Part shown: piece by piece, positions 1 through 10,772 of the stretch
How the letters are laid out: each line of letters begins with the position of its first letter
Position numbering within the stretch: position 1 is the first letter of the stretch
Assembly: GCF_003048405.1 (NCBI RefSeq)
Contig: NZ_PIQS01000005.1
Span: 61,745-125,744 of the forward strand
Reading direction: 5' to 3'
Source of the DNA: Campylobacter concisus
Lineage (GTDB): Bacteria; Campylobacterota; Campylobacteria; Campylobacterales; Campylobacteraceae
Length of the DNA: 64,000 bases
Notes under the pieces: generated by a model
The model's database searches: none
Told to the model about the DNA's origin: nothing
Seen by the model: only the letters and a program-made list of their open reading frames with translations
Translations under genes and position numbers: made by a program

Positions 1-257
1 AGTGGATTTTACAAAATTTTGGCTAATAAGGTGCTTGATGAAATCTTAATGGGAGCTTTAAAATTTATAGAATTTGTAGTTTGTGGCCAGAAACGAAGCG
101 CGCTGTCATCTGACGCACTATGCTATTAAGGTCTTGTAAATTTTAAAATTTCATGAACGAGTAATTTCGGCTCTAAAAGTTGAGTTAAGCGGTCAGTGAA
201 GCTAAAATTTAGTAGTCAATCCTTGCGAGTGAATGGAATTTTAAAATCTATAAAGTG

Positions 258-290
258 AAAAAGAATTAGATCGCGGACTAAGCCGCAATC
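258..290 (-). terminator. Possible terminator after the universal stress gene
   Basis: Just past the stop of the stress-protein gene, the minus strand can form a hairpin: GCGG pairs with CCGC across a six-base loop (arms at 269-290), extended by GAT/ATC with one mismatch. A T-rich run follows on the minus strand. This fits a short rho-independent terminator. The rest of 1-257 has no gene I can recognise on either strand. Confidence 0.45.
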
Positions 291-292
291 CA

Positions 293-1144
293 TTATAAAT
301 AAACTGGGATATTTGTGTGTTCTAAGAAAAATCTTGATGTTCCGCCAAGCACCATTTCCATAAGACCATTTTCACCATATCTGCTAGCAACGATAAGATC
401 AGCATTTCTATCAATAGCTGCTTTTAAAAGCGCTTCACCAGGTATCATCGTAGTAGCAATCACTTCAAAAGTGGCTGATATGCCATGAATTTTGAAGTAC
501 TCTTCAAGCTTTTTAAGATTTAGTTCAGCATTATCGCCAAGGCTTGCTTTTGAGGTAATGCACTGAACCTTTTTTGCCTTTTTTAAAAGATCGATCGAGC
601 CTGTTAATGCCCTTGAGCTTTGCGTCGTACCAGTCCAGCTTACAAGGATATTATCGGCTTTAAACTCACGCATTTTTCTAGGGATTACAATCGCATTTTT
701 ACCACTTTTTAAAACAGCTGACTCAAATGTGCCAGTGATCTTTCCATCAAGTGGCACAGCAGCCACCACTAGATCGCAAAATTTACTCTCTTGCTCCACT
801 ATCGCGCTTCTTTTGCCACTATGAATAGTAAAATTTGCAGTGCAAACATCTTCAATGATTTCACTAGTTACTTTTATGCCAAGCTCAGCACAAATTTTAT
901 TGAAAATTTTTTCATTCTCTTCATGCTCGACAGCTAGTTCAGATTTAGCTGATTTTAGAAATTCCTCAAAAAGCACTCCTCCACGAAGCGTCATTTTCAT
1001 ATTATAAACTACGCTTGGATCAAGCTGGCAAGTCATAATTTCCATATGTGTGTTAAACCACTGAGCAACCTTTAGGGCACCATAAATTCTTGGCTCGATA
1101 TCGTCTCCAGCTCCTATTGGAAAAAGCAACTTTTTGTATTTCAT
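293..1144 (-). CDS. Tandem universal stress protein (UspA family)
   Basis: A 283-residue cytoplasmic protein with two Usp domains in tandem, about twice the length of a single UspA. The C-terminal half ends in the family's nucleotide-binding signature: ASRYG, then GLMEMVLGGTS, then the final strand NIPVYL. The N-terminal half has a weaker copy around VLKSGKNAIVIPRK. Proteins of this family bind ATP or AMP and accumulate under stress; the exact role here is unknown. It lies 17 bases downstream of pnp on the same strand and may be co-transcribed with it. Confidence 0.85.
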   Translation of the reverse strand: MKYKKLLFPIGAGDDIEPRIYGALKVAQWFNTHMEIMTCQLDPSVVYNMKMTLRGGVLFEEFLKSAKSELAVEHEENEKIFNKICAELGIKVTSEIIEDVCTANFTIHSGKRSAIVEQESKFCDLVVAAVPLDGKITGTFESAVLKSGKNAIVIPRKMREFKADNILVSWTGTTQSSRALTGSIDLLKKAKKVQCITSKASLGDNAELNLKKLEEYFKIHGISATFEVIATTMIPGEALLKAAIDRNADLIVASRYGENGLMEMVLGGTSRFFLEHTNIPVYL

Positions 1145-1161
1145 AATCTGTCCTTTAAAAT

Positions 1162-3360
1162 TTATTCAACCAAAGAGAGCGAAATTTTATTTCCTTTTTG
1201 CTCGCTCACACTTACTTTGACCTGATCGCCTACGTTTAATGGGGTTTTTATCTTTGAGATGTGAAGCAAGCCATCAATGCCATCTTTTAGCTCGATAAAT
1301 ACACCAAAATCAACAACACTCTTTACAGTTCCCAAAAACTCATCACCGATATTAAAATTTGGTTTTGAACGCTCTTTGTCGTGTTTAAACGGCTTTTTGC
1401 CAAATGAACGTCCATTGTCTTTTGAAGTGATAGAGATGATGTAGTCCTTTGCGGCATCGACATTTTTCTTTGCTCCACCTGCGATTTTTACCTCGCCTTT
1501 TTCTCTATCAAGATCGATTGAGACTTCAAATTTCTCAATGATCTCTTTTATGGTTTTTCCAGCTTGTCCGATGATGTCTACGATCTTGCTTGGATCGACA
1601 CTAAATAGTTCAAGCTTTGGAAGCACATCTTCATTTATTTCTATATTTTTATCCGCTTCTGTCATCAAAGATAAGATATGCTCTCTACCACGTTTTGCTT
1701 GATAAAGCGCCTCTTTTAGCACTTCTAAACTAATGCCACCAAGCTTAATATCCATCTGAAGTGCCGTGATACCATCGCTTGTGCCTGCTACTTTAAAGTC
1801 CATATCGCCGTCATGATCTTCAAGTCCCATGATATCTGTTAGCACTGCGTGTTTATCGCCTTCAAATATTAGTCCCATAGCGACACCTGCGACAAGTTTT
1901 AAAGTATTTACGCCAGCTGCTCTAAGTGCGAGAGAGCCACCGCAAACGCTAGCCATCGAGCTTGAGCCGTTGCTCTCTAAAATTTCTGAAACGACTCTTA
2001 TTGTGTATGGCGAAGCTAGATCGATACTTGGTGCAAGGGCACGTTTGGCTAAATTTCCATGTCCAAGCTCGCGTCTACCAGGAGCTTTTAGTGGACTTGC
2101 CTCGCCTACGCTAAAGCCTGGGAAATTGTAGTTAAACATAAATTTCTCTACAAAAGGTACTTTTTCAGTTAGGATGTCATACATTTGAGCGTCACTGTCA
2201 GTGCCAAGAGTAGTGACAACTAGGGCTTGCGTCTGTCCTCTTGTAAAGAGGCATGAACCATGGGCATTTGGAAGCACATTTGTTTCGATACTAATAGGCC
2301 TAACCTCTTCAAGACCACGCCCATCAGCTCTTACGCCTTCATTTATTATCTGCTCTCTTACGATTTTCTTTTTATATTTACCAAGGACATTTGTGATAAC
2401 AGCCTCGTCCCAACCCTCTTTTTGTGCTACCTCATCGCTTGAAATTTGTTTCGCGATCTTGCTAAGTTCGCTCGCACGCTCGCTTTTTGCCATTTGATTG
2501 ATAGCATTTTTGACTTCAGCTTTATAAAATTTATCAATATAAATAGCGATATTTTCATTTTCTATCTCAGGTTTTAGATCAAGTGCAGCGTCCTCTTTTT
2601 TATGCTCTTTGAAAGCTTCTTCATAAGCACTGCTAGCTCTTAATATCGCTTTACCAGCAAAATCAATCGCCTCAACTATCATATCTTCGCTAAATTCATT
2701 CATTAGCTGTTTTTGAGCCATACTGTCACTTAAGCTTGGATCTATCATCGGCTCGATTGCAACCATCGGGATAAGCTGCGTAGTTTGCTGAGGTAAGCTT
2801 CTCATTTCGATCATCAAAAGCTCATCTTTTGTTCCAGCTACATAAAGATCGATCGCACTCTGTTTTAGTTCAGAGTTGCTTGGGTTGATCACAAATTTTT
2901 CATCTATATAACCAACTCTAACACCACAAACTGGGCGATTTACAGGGATGTCGCTAAGATATAGTGCAACTGAGGCTGCATTTAGACTTACAACTTGTAA
3001 ATCAACCTCAGGATCGGCTGAAAGTACCATTACAACTATTTGAGTTGGATATGCGTAACCTTTTGGAAAGAGCGGTCTAAGAGATCTATCGATGATGCGA
3101 GCTGTTAGCGTTTCAAAGTCGCCTGGCTTTGTCTCGCGCTTAACGTAACCACCTGGAATTTTACCAGCGGCGTAAGCTTTTTCGATGTACTGCACCGTTA
3201 GAGGTAAAAAATCCTCCTCAACTTGTGTGTCCTCTCTTGCAACAGTTGCTAAAACTACGGTATTTTTTACCCTCAAAAGCACTGCTCCGCTAGCTTGTTT
3301 TGCTACTTTATTAAGGTCAAAAATTTCAACCTGATTATTGACTTCTATACTATATTGCAT
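1162..3360 (-). CDS. pnp: Polynucleotide phosphorylase
   Basis: A phosphorolytic 3'-to-5' exoribonuclease of mRNA decay. At 732 residues it has the full family layout: two RNase PH-type domains joined by a helical linker (first half and about 330-550), a KH domain with the [10 protein letters not shown] loop near 595-605, and a C-terminal S1 domain beginning about 660 ([20 protein letters not shown]). The start has an AAGGAG ribosome site nine bases upstream, inside the end of the preceding gene. The two genes overlap by 11 bases, so translation is probably coupled. Confidence 0.97.
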   Translation of the reverse strand: MQYSIEVNNQVEIFDLNKVAKQASGAVLLRVKNTVVLATVAREDTQVEEDFLPLTVQYIEKAYAAGKIPGGYVKRETKPGDFETLTARIIDRSLRPLFPKGYAYPTQIVVMVLSADPEVDLQVVSLNAASVALYLSDIPVNRPVCGVRVGYIDEKFVINPSNSELKQSAIDLYVAGTKDELLMIEMRSLPQQTTQLIPMVAIEPMIDPSLSDSMAQKQLMNEFSEDMIVEAIDFAGKAILRASSAYEEAFKEHKKEDAALDLKPEIENENIAIYIDKFYKAEVKNAINQMAKSERASELSKIAKQISSDEVAQKEGWDEAVITNVLGKYKKKIVREQIINEGVRADGRGLEEVRPISIETNVLPNAHGSCLFTRGQTQALVVTTLGTDSDAQMYDILTEKVPFVEKFMFNYNFPGFSVGEASPLKAPGRRELGHGNLAKRALAPSIDLASPYTIRVVSEILESNGSSSMASVCGGSLALRAAGVNTLKLVAGVAMGLIFEGDKHAVLTDIMGLEDHDGDMDFKVAGTSDGITALQMDIKLGGISLEVLKEALYQAKRGREHILSLMTEADKNIEINEDVLPKLELFSVDPSKIVDIIGQAGKTIKEIIEKFEVSIDLDREKGEVKIAGGAKKNVDAAKDYIISITSKDNGRSFGKKPFKHDKERSKPNFNIGDEFLGTVKSVVDFGVFIELKDGIDGLLHISKIKTPLNVGDQVKVSVSEQKGNKISLSLVE

Positions 3361-4048
3361 TATTTTTATCTCCTTGTTGTTTTTGTAACGGCAAATAATA
3401 AGGGCTCTCTTCTAATATTGACATGATACGCTCACTCGTAGCTTCGATCTTTTTCTCGTAATACGAATCCACATCAATAAAATCAACGATCTTGTTTATC
3501 GTGTAAATTTCATCAACCATATCATTTAAATTTGTAAAGACATCAGTAGCAATCACTGGCGTTGCGTATGAGATGGATTTTACCTTCACATCAAGCAATG
3601 TCTTTATGCAAATGAGTGCCGTCATACCAGTCTCGCACCCCTCATCGATTAGTAAAATATTTTTATCTTTTAGCTCTCCTATCAAATTTCCTTTTCGGTA
3701 TTTATAAACGTTTTTTAAAATTTTCTCTTCATATTTTCTATGTGCTTCGCCGTAAATGTAGTCATAGCTTATATTAAAGGCTTTTATAAGTTTATCATTT
3801 AACACTATATCTTCTGTTTCGCTAACTATTGCAACGTCGCATTCGCTATTATTTGGCGCAGGTATTGGCTCGCTAAAGAGCATCTCGTAGCTTAAATTTA
3901 AACTTCTACAAACCGCATCTGTGAGTATAACTGACTCAAGCGACATACAAACAACTATCGTCTTTTTATCTACGAGCTCTTTTTTTGGCAAAATTTCAAT
4001 TAGCTTGCTAGCTGCTTCTAATTGATCCTTAAATTTAGCCGTTATCAT
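3350..4048 (-). CDS. Phosphoribosyltransferase-like protein
   Basis: A 232-residue protein with a PRPP-binding-loop-like motif, [14 protein letters not shown] (131-144), in place of the canonical DDxxxTGxT: the second acidic residue, the TG and a following Thr are kept. This places it in the type I phosphoribosyltransferase fold, but the substrate is not evident and a regulatory role is possible. It lies between lptD and pnp, touching lptD and overlapping pnp by 11 bases. A similar small gene beside pnp is, from memory, also present in C. jejuni. Confidence 0.7.
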   Translation of the reverse strand: MITAKFKDQLEAASKLIEILPKKELVDKKTIVVCMSLESVILTDAVCRSLNLSYEMLFSEPIPAPNNSECDVAIVSETEDIVLNDKLIKAFNISYDYIYGEAHRKYEEKILKNVYKYRKGNLIGELKDKNILLIDEGCETGMTALICIKTLLDVKVKSISYATPVIATDVFTNLNDMVDEIYTINKIVDFIDVDSYYEKKIEATSERIMSILEESPYYLPLQKQQGDKNNAI

Positions 4049-6208
4049 TTAGTTGGCACTCGATTTTGTACTGCTTTGCGAAAAGTCATAGTGCAAACCG
4101 CCCATTGGATAGAAATTTATCGTGAAATAAATACCATTTTTTCTAGTTGATGCTGAGCCGTTTATTGTTGTAGTTGGCTCGACATCTTGTTGATAAATTA
4201 TCCCGTAATTCCAGCATTTTCTTTGATGAAGCACGCCAACTCTCCAACTTTTTGTGTAACTTCGCTCGATATCATATTGCCAGCCGCCAATAAGGCTGTA
4301 TTGATGAGGCAATTTTACTCCAAGACCACTTGTAAAATAGCTATCTTTTGTTGCACTATTTTTTATTTTGCTATCATTTTTCTTCATGGTGTGAAGCATA
4401 TTTAGCCAAAATAAATCATTTGTGTATGAAAATCCACTTTGTATCTTTTTAAGCTCTTTACTCTTGTGTGAATACTCAAGCTTATTATAAAGGCTTAAAT
4501 TTTCAAATGGATATAGATAGATAGCATTTTTTAAATTCGAATATTCATCTTCTTTTGTGTAATATCCTTGAGAAATACTATGTTTTATAATCTTTCTACC
4601 ATTAGAGTTAAAGAAATACTGAGTCAGATAACCAGAAATTTCTTCCTTACTCTGCTCTTGAGTCAAGAAATTTTCATATTCATTTAGATTTTTATCATAG
4701 ATAAACTCATCATCCAAATTTCCTTTTCTATAGCCTGGCAGTAGGTATTCGGCCCCAAAATTTAGAGTGTGATAAAAGCTTTCATACGCTTTTGCAAGGT
4801 CAGTGTGAAGGGTAAATTTGTGGTAATTATTTACAAAATTTGTATGTTTATCTTCTCTTTTATCATCAAATGAATTTATCTTATTCTCGTAATTTATTCT
4901 TGAAGCGTATAGATACTCGTAAAATGAAAACGTTAAGCTATCATCAAGCAGTGGCACATGCACTGAAGCTGGAAGCGTAAATTCATACTGAGTCGCTCTA
5001 ACTCCTATTTTTCTATCATATCTATGTGACTGAAGATCGAGTGAATATAAGATATTTGGCAAGACAATATTATCTGTAAATTTATGATACTGAAGCGATG
5101 GAAGCTCTTGAAGCGTGTCTTTGTTCTCATTTTTTGAGCCAATCTTTTCAGTGTCTATGTAGTATTTTGCATAAGCACCAAAATAATGATCGTCATTTGC
5201 GATGAAGTAGTTAAATTTAGAAGTTACAAGCGAATCATAATCATCATCCCTGCCCTTTAAATTTAAATAATCTATATCATTTAGCTTCGTTGCGTCTATC
5301 CAAATTCCCTCTTGTAAATCCGCTTCGCTAAGGTATCTTATAAGCTTATCTCTTTCGTATTTTAGTCCAATGCCTTTATGTGTTTTATTTTTTAGTTCGG
5401 CCTTATTTGAAGTCTCTCCTTTTTGCTTGGCTTGGTAGCTGTTTTTATCAGTAAATGAGCCAAAGCTGATTTCGCCCCTTGAATCAGGCGACTCAGTAAA
5501 TCTAAACGCACCATAAATTCCAGCACCTCTGTTTGTTCTTATCTGCGGATCAAGCTCGAAGTCCCACTCATTATAAGGCGCAAAATAAATCGGCTGCTTG
5601 TAATAAAAGCCTTCAGATTTTCCGTATCCAAGATCAGGCGGTAAAAGACCTGTTCTTCTTGTGGTATCTGTTGAAAAACCAAAATATGGCAAATAAAAAA
5701 CTGGCACATTAGCTATACGAAAGACTGGGTTAAAAAGATGTAAAAATTTGCTTTGTTTATTTAGCATAGCTGAGCTTGAGGTGATGCTCCAGTCAGGATC
5801 TTGGACATTACAGCTTGAAACCATCGCTTTTTTTACTCTATAGTACTCACTGTCAGAGCTGCTCTCATCGCTTCTCATCCACACTTCCATGTCTTTATTC
5901 ATCATAAAAAGCGATTCAAAAGCAGCGTCATTATTTTTTAAATTTAGCTTTGCATAGTTTGAGCGAGAGACTTCACTCTTGCCCTTCATCATGTTGACGT
6001 TACCAAATAGCTCGATAACCGAATTATTTTGATCATAAACTGCACAATCAGCTGTCACAAGGTAATCTTGTGAATATACAACGACGTTTTTGTTTGCTGT
6101 TACGATGCCTTTATCTTGCTTTACATCATCAGCCAAAAGCTGCACATCTTGCACAGCTGCACTTAGATTTAAAATACAAACCGGAACTAAAAATAAAATT
6201 TTACGCAT
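4049..6208 (-). CDS. lptD: LPS-assembly outer-membrane protein LptD
   Basis: The outer-membrane beta-barrel that inserts lipopolysaccharide (lipooligosaccharide in Campylobacter) into the outer leaflet. At 719 residues it starts with a signal peptide ([18 protein letters not shown]), followed by an OstA/LptA-like jellyroll (about 20-130, with DDVKQDKGIVTANKNVVVYS) and a long barrel rich in alternating aromatic strands. The motif GLLPPDLGYGKSEGFYYKQPIYFA is cut by the 20-residue limit here only in description; it lies at about 188-211 and is typical of LptD. The start overlaps the end of the RDD gene by eight bases. Confidence 0.93.
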   Translation of the reverse strand: MRKILFLVPVCILNLSAAVQDVQLLADDVKQDKGIVTANKNVVVYSQDYLVTADCAVYDQNNSVIELFGNVNMMKGKSEVSRSNYAKLNLKNNDAAFESLFMMNKDMEVWMRSDESSSDSEYYRVKKAMVSSCNVQDPDWSITSSSAMLNKQSKFLHLFNPVFRIANVPVFYLPYFGFSTDTTRRTGLLPPDLGYGKSEGFYYKQPIYFAPYNEWDFELDPQIRTNRGAGIYGAFRFTESPDSRGEISFGSFTDKNSYQAKQKGETSNKAELKNKTHKGIGLKYERDKLIRYLSEADLQEGIWIDATKLNDIDYLNLKGRDDDYDSLVTSKFNYFIANDDHYFGAYAKYYIDTEKIGSKNENKDTLQELPSLQYHKFTDNIVLPNILYSLDLQSHRYDRKIGVRATQYEFTLPASVHVPLLDDSLTFSFYEYLYASRINYENKINSFDDKREDKHTNFVNNYHKFTLHTDLAKAYESFYHTLNFGAEYLLPGYRKGNLDDEFIYDKNLNEYENFLTQEQSKEEISGYLTQYFFNSNGRKIIKHSISQGYYTKEDEYSNLKNAIYLYPFENLSLYNKLEYSHKSKELKKIQSGFSYTNDLFWLNMLHTMKKNDSKIKNSATKDSYFTSGLGVKLPHQYSLIGGWQYDIERSYTKSWRVGVLHQRKCWNYGIIYQQDVEPTTTINGSASTRKNGIYFTINFYPMGGLHYDFSQSSTKSSAN

Positions 6209-6650
6209 TTATCACCACTGTTTTTGCTATTTTGTCTTGCCAAGTTTGCCTAGCTGGATTTGCAAATGCCCATGCAAAACCAAGATAAAAACAAGCTTCA
6301 CTAACCAACCTAAAAATCGCTCTTACCAAGCTTGAAATAAAATTTGGTCTATCTAAAATTTCTACATTAATGCACATCGTCTTTGTTAGCATTTGTCCAA
6401 GGCTCGCGCCATAATACCAAACAAAAAATGTATGATAAATAATCTTTAGTGCGACTATTTGCCAAAAGAAATTTAAAGTCAAATTTCTGGCTTCATCATA
6501 GCTCATAACCGACAAAAAGGCATCCCAGTAAATGATCAAAAACAAAAAAGAAACGATGCATTCATCAATTGAATAGGCTAGCACTCTTTTTGAAAATGGC
6601 GCTAGCGAAATTTCTTCTTTTTCAAGTTTTTCAATTATCTGCATACTCAT
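6201..6650 (-). CDS. RDD-family membrane protein
   Basis: A 149-residue inner-membrane protein with the RDD-family layout: a first hydrophobic segment after [20 protein letters not shown], a second after [30 protein letters not shown], and a third near [15 protein letters not shown]. The segment [17 protein letters not shown] is characteristic. The family's function is poorly known. It overlaps purD upstream by four bases and lptD downstream by eight, so it is part of the same operon. Confidence 0.8.
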   Translation of the reverse strand: MSMQIIEKLEKEEISLAPFSKRVLAYSIDECIVSFLFLIIYWDAFLSVMSYDEARNLTLNFFWQIVALKIIYHTFFVWYYGASLGQMLTKTMCINVEILDRPNFISSLVRAIFRLVSEACFYLGFAWAFANPARQTWQDKIAKTVVINA

Positions 6651-7891
6651 TTTAATGCCTGCCAGGCAATATCTTTTCTATAATGTGCTCCATCAAATTT
6701 TACATTTTCGCAAAGCTCATAAGCTCTATCACGTGCCTCTTTTATGCTCTTCGCAGTGGCCACGCAGACTAATACTCTGCCACCATCTGCATAAATTTCT
6801 CCATTTTGCTCGCTAACACCAGCATAAGCGATGTGAACATCTTTTACATCATTTAAAACTGAAATTTTAGCTTTTGGACTACTTTTATACGGATAGTCCT
6901 TACTAGCCATTACGACACCAACTGCAAATTCATCTTTTAAGCTAATAGGCTTTAGCTCGCCCTTTGCAGCATTTAGTAAAATTTCGCTTAGATTTCCGTC
7001 AATTAATGGCATCAATACTTCGCACTCAGGATCGCCAAATCTGACGTTAAACTCAAGCACATAAGGCTCATTTTTCACGATCATCAGTCCCACAAAAAGT
7101 ACTCCACAAAACGGACTGCCCTCGTTTTTCATTCCTTTTAAAGTTGGCTTTACAACCTCTTCTTCGACCCTTTTTATCAGCTCTTTTGAAGCAAGTGGAC
7201 TTGGAGCATAAGCACCCATGCCACCAGTATTTGGACCTTCATCGTTGTCAAGTAGGCGTTTGTGGTCTTGTGCCACTGGCAAGCTTACAAAATTTTCGCC
7301 ATCGCAAATGGCAAAAAAGCTTAGTTCAAAGCCGTCCAAAAACTCTTCAACTACCACAAATTTACCAGCATCACCAAAGCTAGCTCCGCTTAGCATGTCA
7401 CTAACTGCCTCTTTGGCTTCCTCTTTAGAATTTGCGATTATAACGCCTTTTCCAGCGCAAAGTCCGTCAGCTTTTACGACCATCGGCGCGCTTAAGGTAT
7501 CAATAAATTTAAATGCTTTTTCTTTATCATCTGTGTTTAAATATCTTGCGGTTTTTATATTATTTCTAGCTAAAAAATCCTTCATATACGCCTTGCTAGC
7601 CTCAAGTCTAGCAGCTGCCTTGCTTGGTCCAAATATAAGCAAGCCCTCTTTTTTAAAGATATCCACTACGCCTTCACTAAGCGGTGCTTCAGGCCCTACG
7701 ATAGTTAGGGCAATATCATTTTGTTTAGCAAATTTTGCAAGCTCATAAAAGTCTTTTATCTTTAAATTCTCGCCAAGGCGTGAGGTCGCACCATTTCCCG
7801 GTGCAAAGTATAAATTTATATTTTTTTCTTTTTTTAGTTTTAGAGCAATGGCGTATTCGCGGCCGCCACTTCCTATTATGAGAATATTCAT
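6647..7891 (-). CDS. purD: Phosphoribosylamine-glycine ligase
   Basis: GAR synthetase joins phosphoribosylamine to glycine using ATP, the second step of de novo purine synthesis. The 414-residue length is normal. The N-terminal [13 protein letters not shown] (7-19) is the family signature; the ATP-grasp core has [19 protein letters not shown] near 130-150 and [19 protein letters not shown] near 270-290. GGAG lies seven bases before the ATG. It heads the purD-RDD-lptD-PRT-pnp-usp run. Confidence 0.96.
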   Translation of the reverse strand: MNILIIGSGGREYAIALKLKKEKNINLYFAPGNGATSRLGENLKIKDFYELAKFAKQNDIALTIVGPEAPLSEGVVDIFKKEGLLIFGPSKAAARLEASKAYMKDFLARNNIKTARYLNTDDKEKAFKFIDTLSAPMVVKADGLCAGKGVIIANSKEEAKEAVSDMLSGASFGDAGKFVVVEEFLDGFELSFFAICDGENFVSLPVAQDHKRLLDNDEGPNTGGMGAYAPSPLASKELIKRVEEEVVKPTLKGMKNEGSPFCGVLFVGLMIVKNEPYVLEFNVRFGDPECEVLMPLIDGNLSEILLNAAKGELKPISLKDEFAVGVVMASKDYPYKSSPKAKISVLNDVKDVHIAYAGVSEQNGEIYADGGRVLVCVATAKSIKEARDRAYELCENVKFDGAHYRKDIAWQALK

Positions 7892-8123
7892 TTCATCTCC
7901 GTAAATTTAAAAACCCGAGTGGGCGTCGCATAGAAGAGTGGCCCATAAACAAAGCCAATCTTGCAAATAGATGGATACCAAACGGTTGCAACTTCTCGCC
8001 TTTTCAGACTCAAACGAAGCCACATCACAAGGCATCCATACCTTTTCGCTAACAAAAAAGTGTTGGACCCCGTAAAATGCTGACTCGCTTCACTCAGGCA
8101 ATAAAATTATATAAATTCTTTGC
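7892..8123. other. Unexplained 232-base spacer between hemD and purD
   Basis: This spacer is richer in G+C than typical spacers here. On the minus strand one frame stays open for about 65 codons and its TGA overlaps the purD ATG (ATGA). Its only ATG is at 8025, giving a 45-residue product starting MWLRLSLKRREV; no ribosome site precedes it. Short inverted repeats are present (TGGGC/GCCCA near 7930-7955). It could be a purD leader, a small RNA, or an eroded repeat; I cannot assign it. Confidence 0.3.
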
Positions 8124-8762
8124 TTAAAGTAATGTTTTGGCAAGCGCGATACAGGCGTTTATATCTTGACTTTGGCTCACTATTGGCTCGGTAAATTTTA
8201 GCTCTTTTGCAGTGACCTTTCCAATGCTTATCACTTGATAACTCTCATCCCAACCAAAATTATTAAGAAAATTTTTGACATTTAGTGGAGAAGCAAAGAT
8301 CAAGATACTATTTTTTGGTGGTTTTAGCTCCATTTTGCAAGGATTTAAGACATTTTCATAGGCGACAATCGCCTTTATATTTACTCCGCCATCTTGTAAA
8401 ATTTCTAAGAAATTTGAAGCGCTATCTTTACCTTTTAGATAAAGAACCTTTTTACCTTTTAAAAGTGGCAAAATTTCTCTTGCAAAGTCATCTCCGTGAG
8501 CGTTCTTTCCGGTATAAATTTCACTAAATCCAAACTCTCTTGCGGCTGCCGCACAACTATTTGCGATGGCAAAGACTGACAAATTTATAGCTTTTATATT
8601 GTTAAATTTTAATGCATTAAAAACATTTTTAGAAGTAGCTACCAGCACATCATAGTCACTTAATTTTAGTTCAAATTTTAAAAACTCGATCTTGCTAACG
8701 CTTAAATTTACAACGCCCTCATCAGTCATTTTTGTATTTGAAATAAGATAAATTTTACGCAC
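8124..8762 (-). CDS. hemD: Uroporphyrinogen-III synthase
   Basis: HemD closes and inverts ring D of hydroxymethylbilane to make uroporphyrinogen III for heme. The family diverges strongly in sequence; the call rests on length (212 residues) and typical segments: YDVLVATSKNVFNAL in the first half, GKKVLYLKGKDSASNF at the domain crossover, and YQVISIGKVTAKEL near the end. It overlaps the transporter gene upstream by eight bases on the same strand. Confidence 0.78.
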   Translation of the reverse strand: MRKIYLISNTKMTDEGVVNLSVSKIEFLKFELKLSDYDVLVATSKNVFNALKFNNIKAINLSVFAIANSCAAAAREFGFSEIYTGKNAHGDDFAREILPLLKGKKVLYLKGKDSASNFLEILQDGGVNIKAIVAYENVLNPCKMELKPPKNSILIFASPLNVKNFLNNFGWDESYQVISIGKVTAKELKFTEPIVSQSQDINACIALAKTLL

Positions 8763-9915
8763 CTCTTTTTAACCTAAAAAATGATATCAAAGCAAGTAAT
8801 GTGCAAACTAAAATAACAATAGAAGTCGAATAAAATATATCACCAAGCCCAACTAGCGGAGAGACGACGCCGCCTAAGAAAAATGGGCAAAATCCAAGTA
8901 TCGCTGAGGCTGAGCCAGCGTATTCTCTGCCTTCGTTCATAGCTAGCGATGAAGCAGTTGGTAAGACAAATCCTGTAAAAAGAAGCAATAAGAAAAATGC
9001 GATAATGACGCCGATCACTTCAAATTTAAAACAAAGCATGAAAGCAATAAAAACGCTAGCAAACAAGGTACCAAAAAGCCCAGTTTTTAGTGCTTTTCGC
9101 TCATTTAAAAGACTAGCAAGCCTTGCTCCTATAACAAGCCCTAAACCATTTGAAGCAAAACAAAAGCTATAGCTTACTGGGCTTAGAGAATAAAATTCTT
9201 GAAAGATAAACGAAGATGACGCTATATAGGCAAACATCGCACCCATCGCAAATGTCTGAATGCTTACAAAAAGCATAAATTTTTTCTTTCTTAAAATTTT
9301 GCCAAAAACACTATAAGTCACTAGCAAAGGCATTTTTAAGCGATTTGACTGACTTAAGCTCTCTTTGAAATAAAAATTTGCGATAAAAAGCAAAATACCA
9401 ATGATGGTTAGCGCCATAAAGATGCCGCGCCAGTCGGTAAATTTAAGTAGCAAGCTGCCACCAATTGGCGAGAGTATCGGAGCAAGACCATTTACAACCA
9501 TCATAAGACTAAAAAATTTAGTCATTTCATGACCCTTATAAAGGTCGCTCACAACGGCTCTTGAGATGACTAAGCTGCCGGCACTTGCAAGCCCTTGAAT
9601 AATTCTCATAAAGATAAAAAACTGGATATTTTGTGCAAAAAATATAAAAATAGTGCTTATCGTATAGACGATGAGCGAGATGGTAAGGGGCAGTTTTCGG
9701 CCAAATTTATCACTTATTGGGCCAACTATTAGCTGACCTATGGCTAAGCCTGCCATTGATGTCGTGATCGTTAATTGCGTAGCTGTAACACTTGTTTTAA
9801 ACCACTCGGTAATAGCCGGAAGTGCTGGCAAATAAAGATCTGTAACAAATGGTCCAAAGGCAGAGAGAGCGCCTAAAAATAGCAATAAAAATAGCTTGGA
9901 ATTTTCTTTTTTCAT
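8755..9915 (-). CDS. Bcr/CflA-family drug resistance transporter (MFS)
   Basis: A 386-residue major facilitator with about twelve membrane segments. The N-terminal stretch DLYLPALPAITEWF (26-39) and GQLIVGPISDKFGRK (loop 2-3 signature, GPxSDxFGRK) are typical of the Bcr/CflA proton-drug antiporter group. The substrate cannot be read from sequence. It precedes hemD and overlaps it, which looks like simple operon packing rather than a shared pathway. Confidence 0.85.
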   Translation of the reverse strand: MKKENSKLFLLLFLGALSAFGPFVTDLYLPALPAITEWFKTSVTATQLTITTSMAGLAIGQLIVGPISDKFGRKLPLTISLIVYTISTIFIFFAQNIQFFIFMRIIQGLASAGSLVISRAVVSDLYKGHEMTKFFSLMMVVNGLAPILSPIGGSLLLKFTDWRGIFMALTIIGILLFIANFYFKESLSQSNRLKMPLLVTYSVFGKILRKKKFMLFVSIQTFAMGAMFAYIASSSFIFQEFYSLSPVSYSFCFASNGLGLVIGARLASLLNERKALKTGLFGTLFASVFIAFMLCFKFEVIGVIIAFFLLLLFTGFVLPTASSLAMNEGREYAGSASAILGFCPFFLGGVVSPLVGLGDIFYSTSIVILVCTLLALISFFRLKRGA

Positions 9916-9995
9916 AGTTTTTCTTTTTTTGGAGCGATTATATTATGGTTTTACTTTTTGCTTTATTAAGTATAAATTTACTATTGTTATTATAG

Positions 9996-10021
9996 AGAAA
10001 AAGCCCTAAAAATAGGGCTTA
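9996..10021 (-). terminator. Rho-independent terminator after the cupin gene
   Basis: On the minus strand AGCCCTA and TAGGGCT form a perfect stem around a four-base loop, followed by a T run (GCTTTTTC). It lies directly behind the stop of the cupin gene and separates it from the Bcr/CflA gene. Confidence 0.8.
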
Positions 10022-10024
10022 GTA

Positions 10025-10669
10025 TTACATTTTGTCTTTAGTGACGATTAAGAGCATTTTAAATTTATCTTTTATCTTTAATCCGTGTGGTATTTTGCCT
10101 GGTAGTACGATGGTATCGCCTTTTTTGATATCAAAATGTTCATCACCAATAGTTAGCTTCATCTCGCCATCAAGTGCAATAAGTAGCGCATCGCCTGGAG
10201 CTGCGTGAGTTGAGAGCTCTTGGTTTGTGTCAAAACTAAGTAATGACATTGAGCCGTTTTCGTTCTTTACAAGCGTTTTGCTCACGATTTTGCCTTTTTC
10301 GTATTCGACTGCATCAACTAAGCTAAAAATAGCTGCCTTAGGTAAATGATCTATCATTAAATCCTCCTTAAAATCAATTGAAATATATTTCGTTGGTTCA
10401 TTAAAAACTAGCTTGCGCCACACTTTTTTCTCTATCAGGCAAGCTTGCTCGCCACCTATATGCATCTGCTTTTCGCCGTAGTATAGGCTAGCACCGCCCT
10501 CCACAACCCATGCGAGACTGTCACAAAACAGCATCTCATGATCTAGCTCCTCGCCCGTATCAAAAGCAAATACATCGACATGAGCATTCTCGCAATCAAA
10601 AATTCTCTTACTAACAACACTTTTTGCGACGACTTTCGTATCGGCGTTTAGATTGTAAATTTTACTCAT
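10025..10669 (-). CDS. Two-domain cupin protein
   Basis: A 214-residue bicupin. The C-terminal cupin is clear: THAAPGDALLIALDGEMKLTIGDEHFDIKKGDTIVLPGKIPHGLK has the G(X)5HXH-like and G(X)5PXG(X)2H patterns in reduced form; the N-terminal half repeats the fold around DHEMLFCDSLAWVVEGGASLYYGEKQ. I prefer the ATG at 10669, preceded by AAAGGAAG, over an upstream in-frame ATG at 10699. The substrate is unknown. It is downstream of hamB but separated by 103 bases and has its own terminator. Confidence 0.75.
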   Translation of the reverse strand: MSKIYNLNADTKVVAKSVVSKRIFDCENAHVDVFAFDTGEELDHEMLFCDSLAWVVEGGASLYYGEKQMHIGGEQACLIEKKVWRKLVFNEPTKYISIDFKEDLMIDHLPKAAIFSLVDAVEYEKGKIVSKTLVKNENGSMSLLSFDTNQELSTHAAPGDALLIALDGEMKLTIGDEHFDIKKGDTIVLPGKIPHGLKIKDKFKMLLIVTKDKM

Positions 10670-10772
10670 TTTTCTTCCTTTCGTAAATTTACACGTCATT
10701 GTAGTGAAAATTTTTGGAAGATTTGTTGATAAGAATTATCTATTTTTGAAAAGCCAATAATAAAAAAACAAA

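Noticed and set aside
1..257. Remnant gene or RNA at the window start
   Set aside because: No reading frame of useful length and no recognisable RNA fold; TTTTAAAATT words are common in all spacers.
1829..2497. Plus-strand reading frames of 98-100 codons
   Set aside because: They lie opposite pnp, which has full domain support; they have no ribosome site and a Ser/Pro/Leu-rich composition typical of antisense frames.
7218..7748. Plus-strand frame of 176 codons
   Set aside because: Antisense to purD, low-complexity Ser/Leu composition, no recognisable domain.
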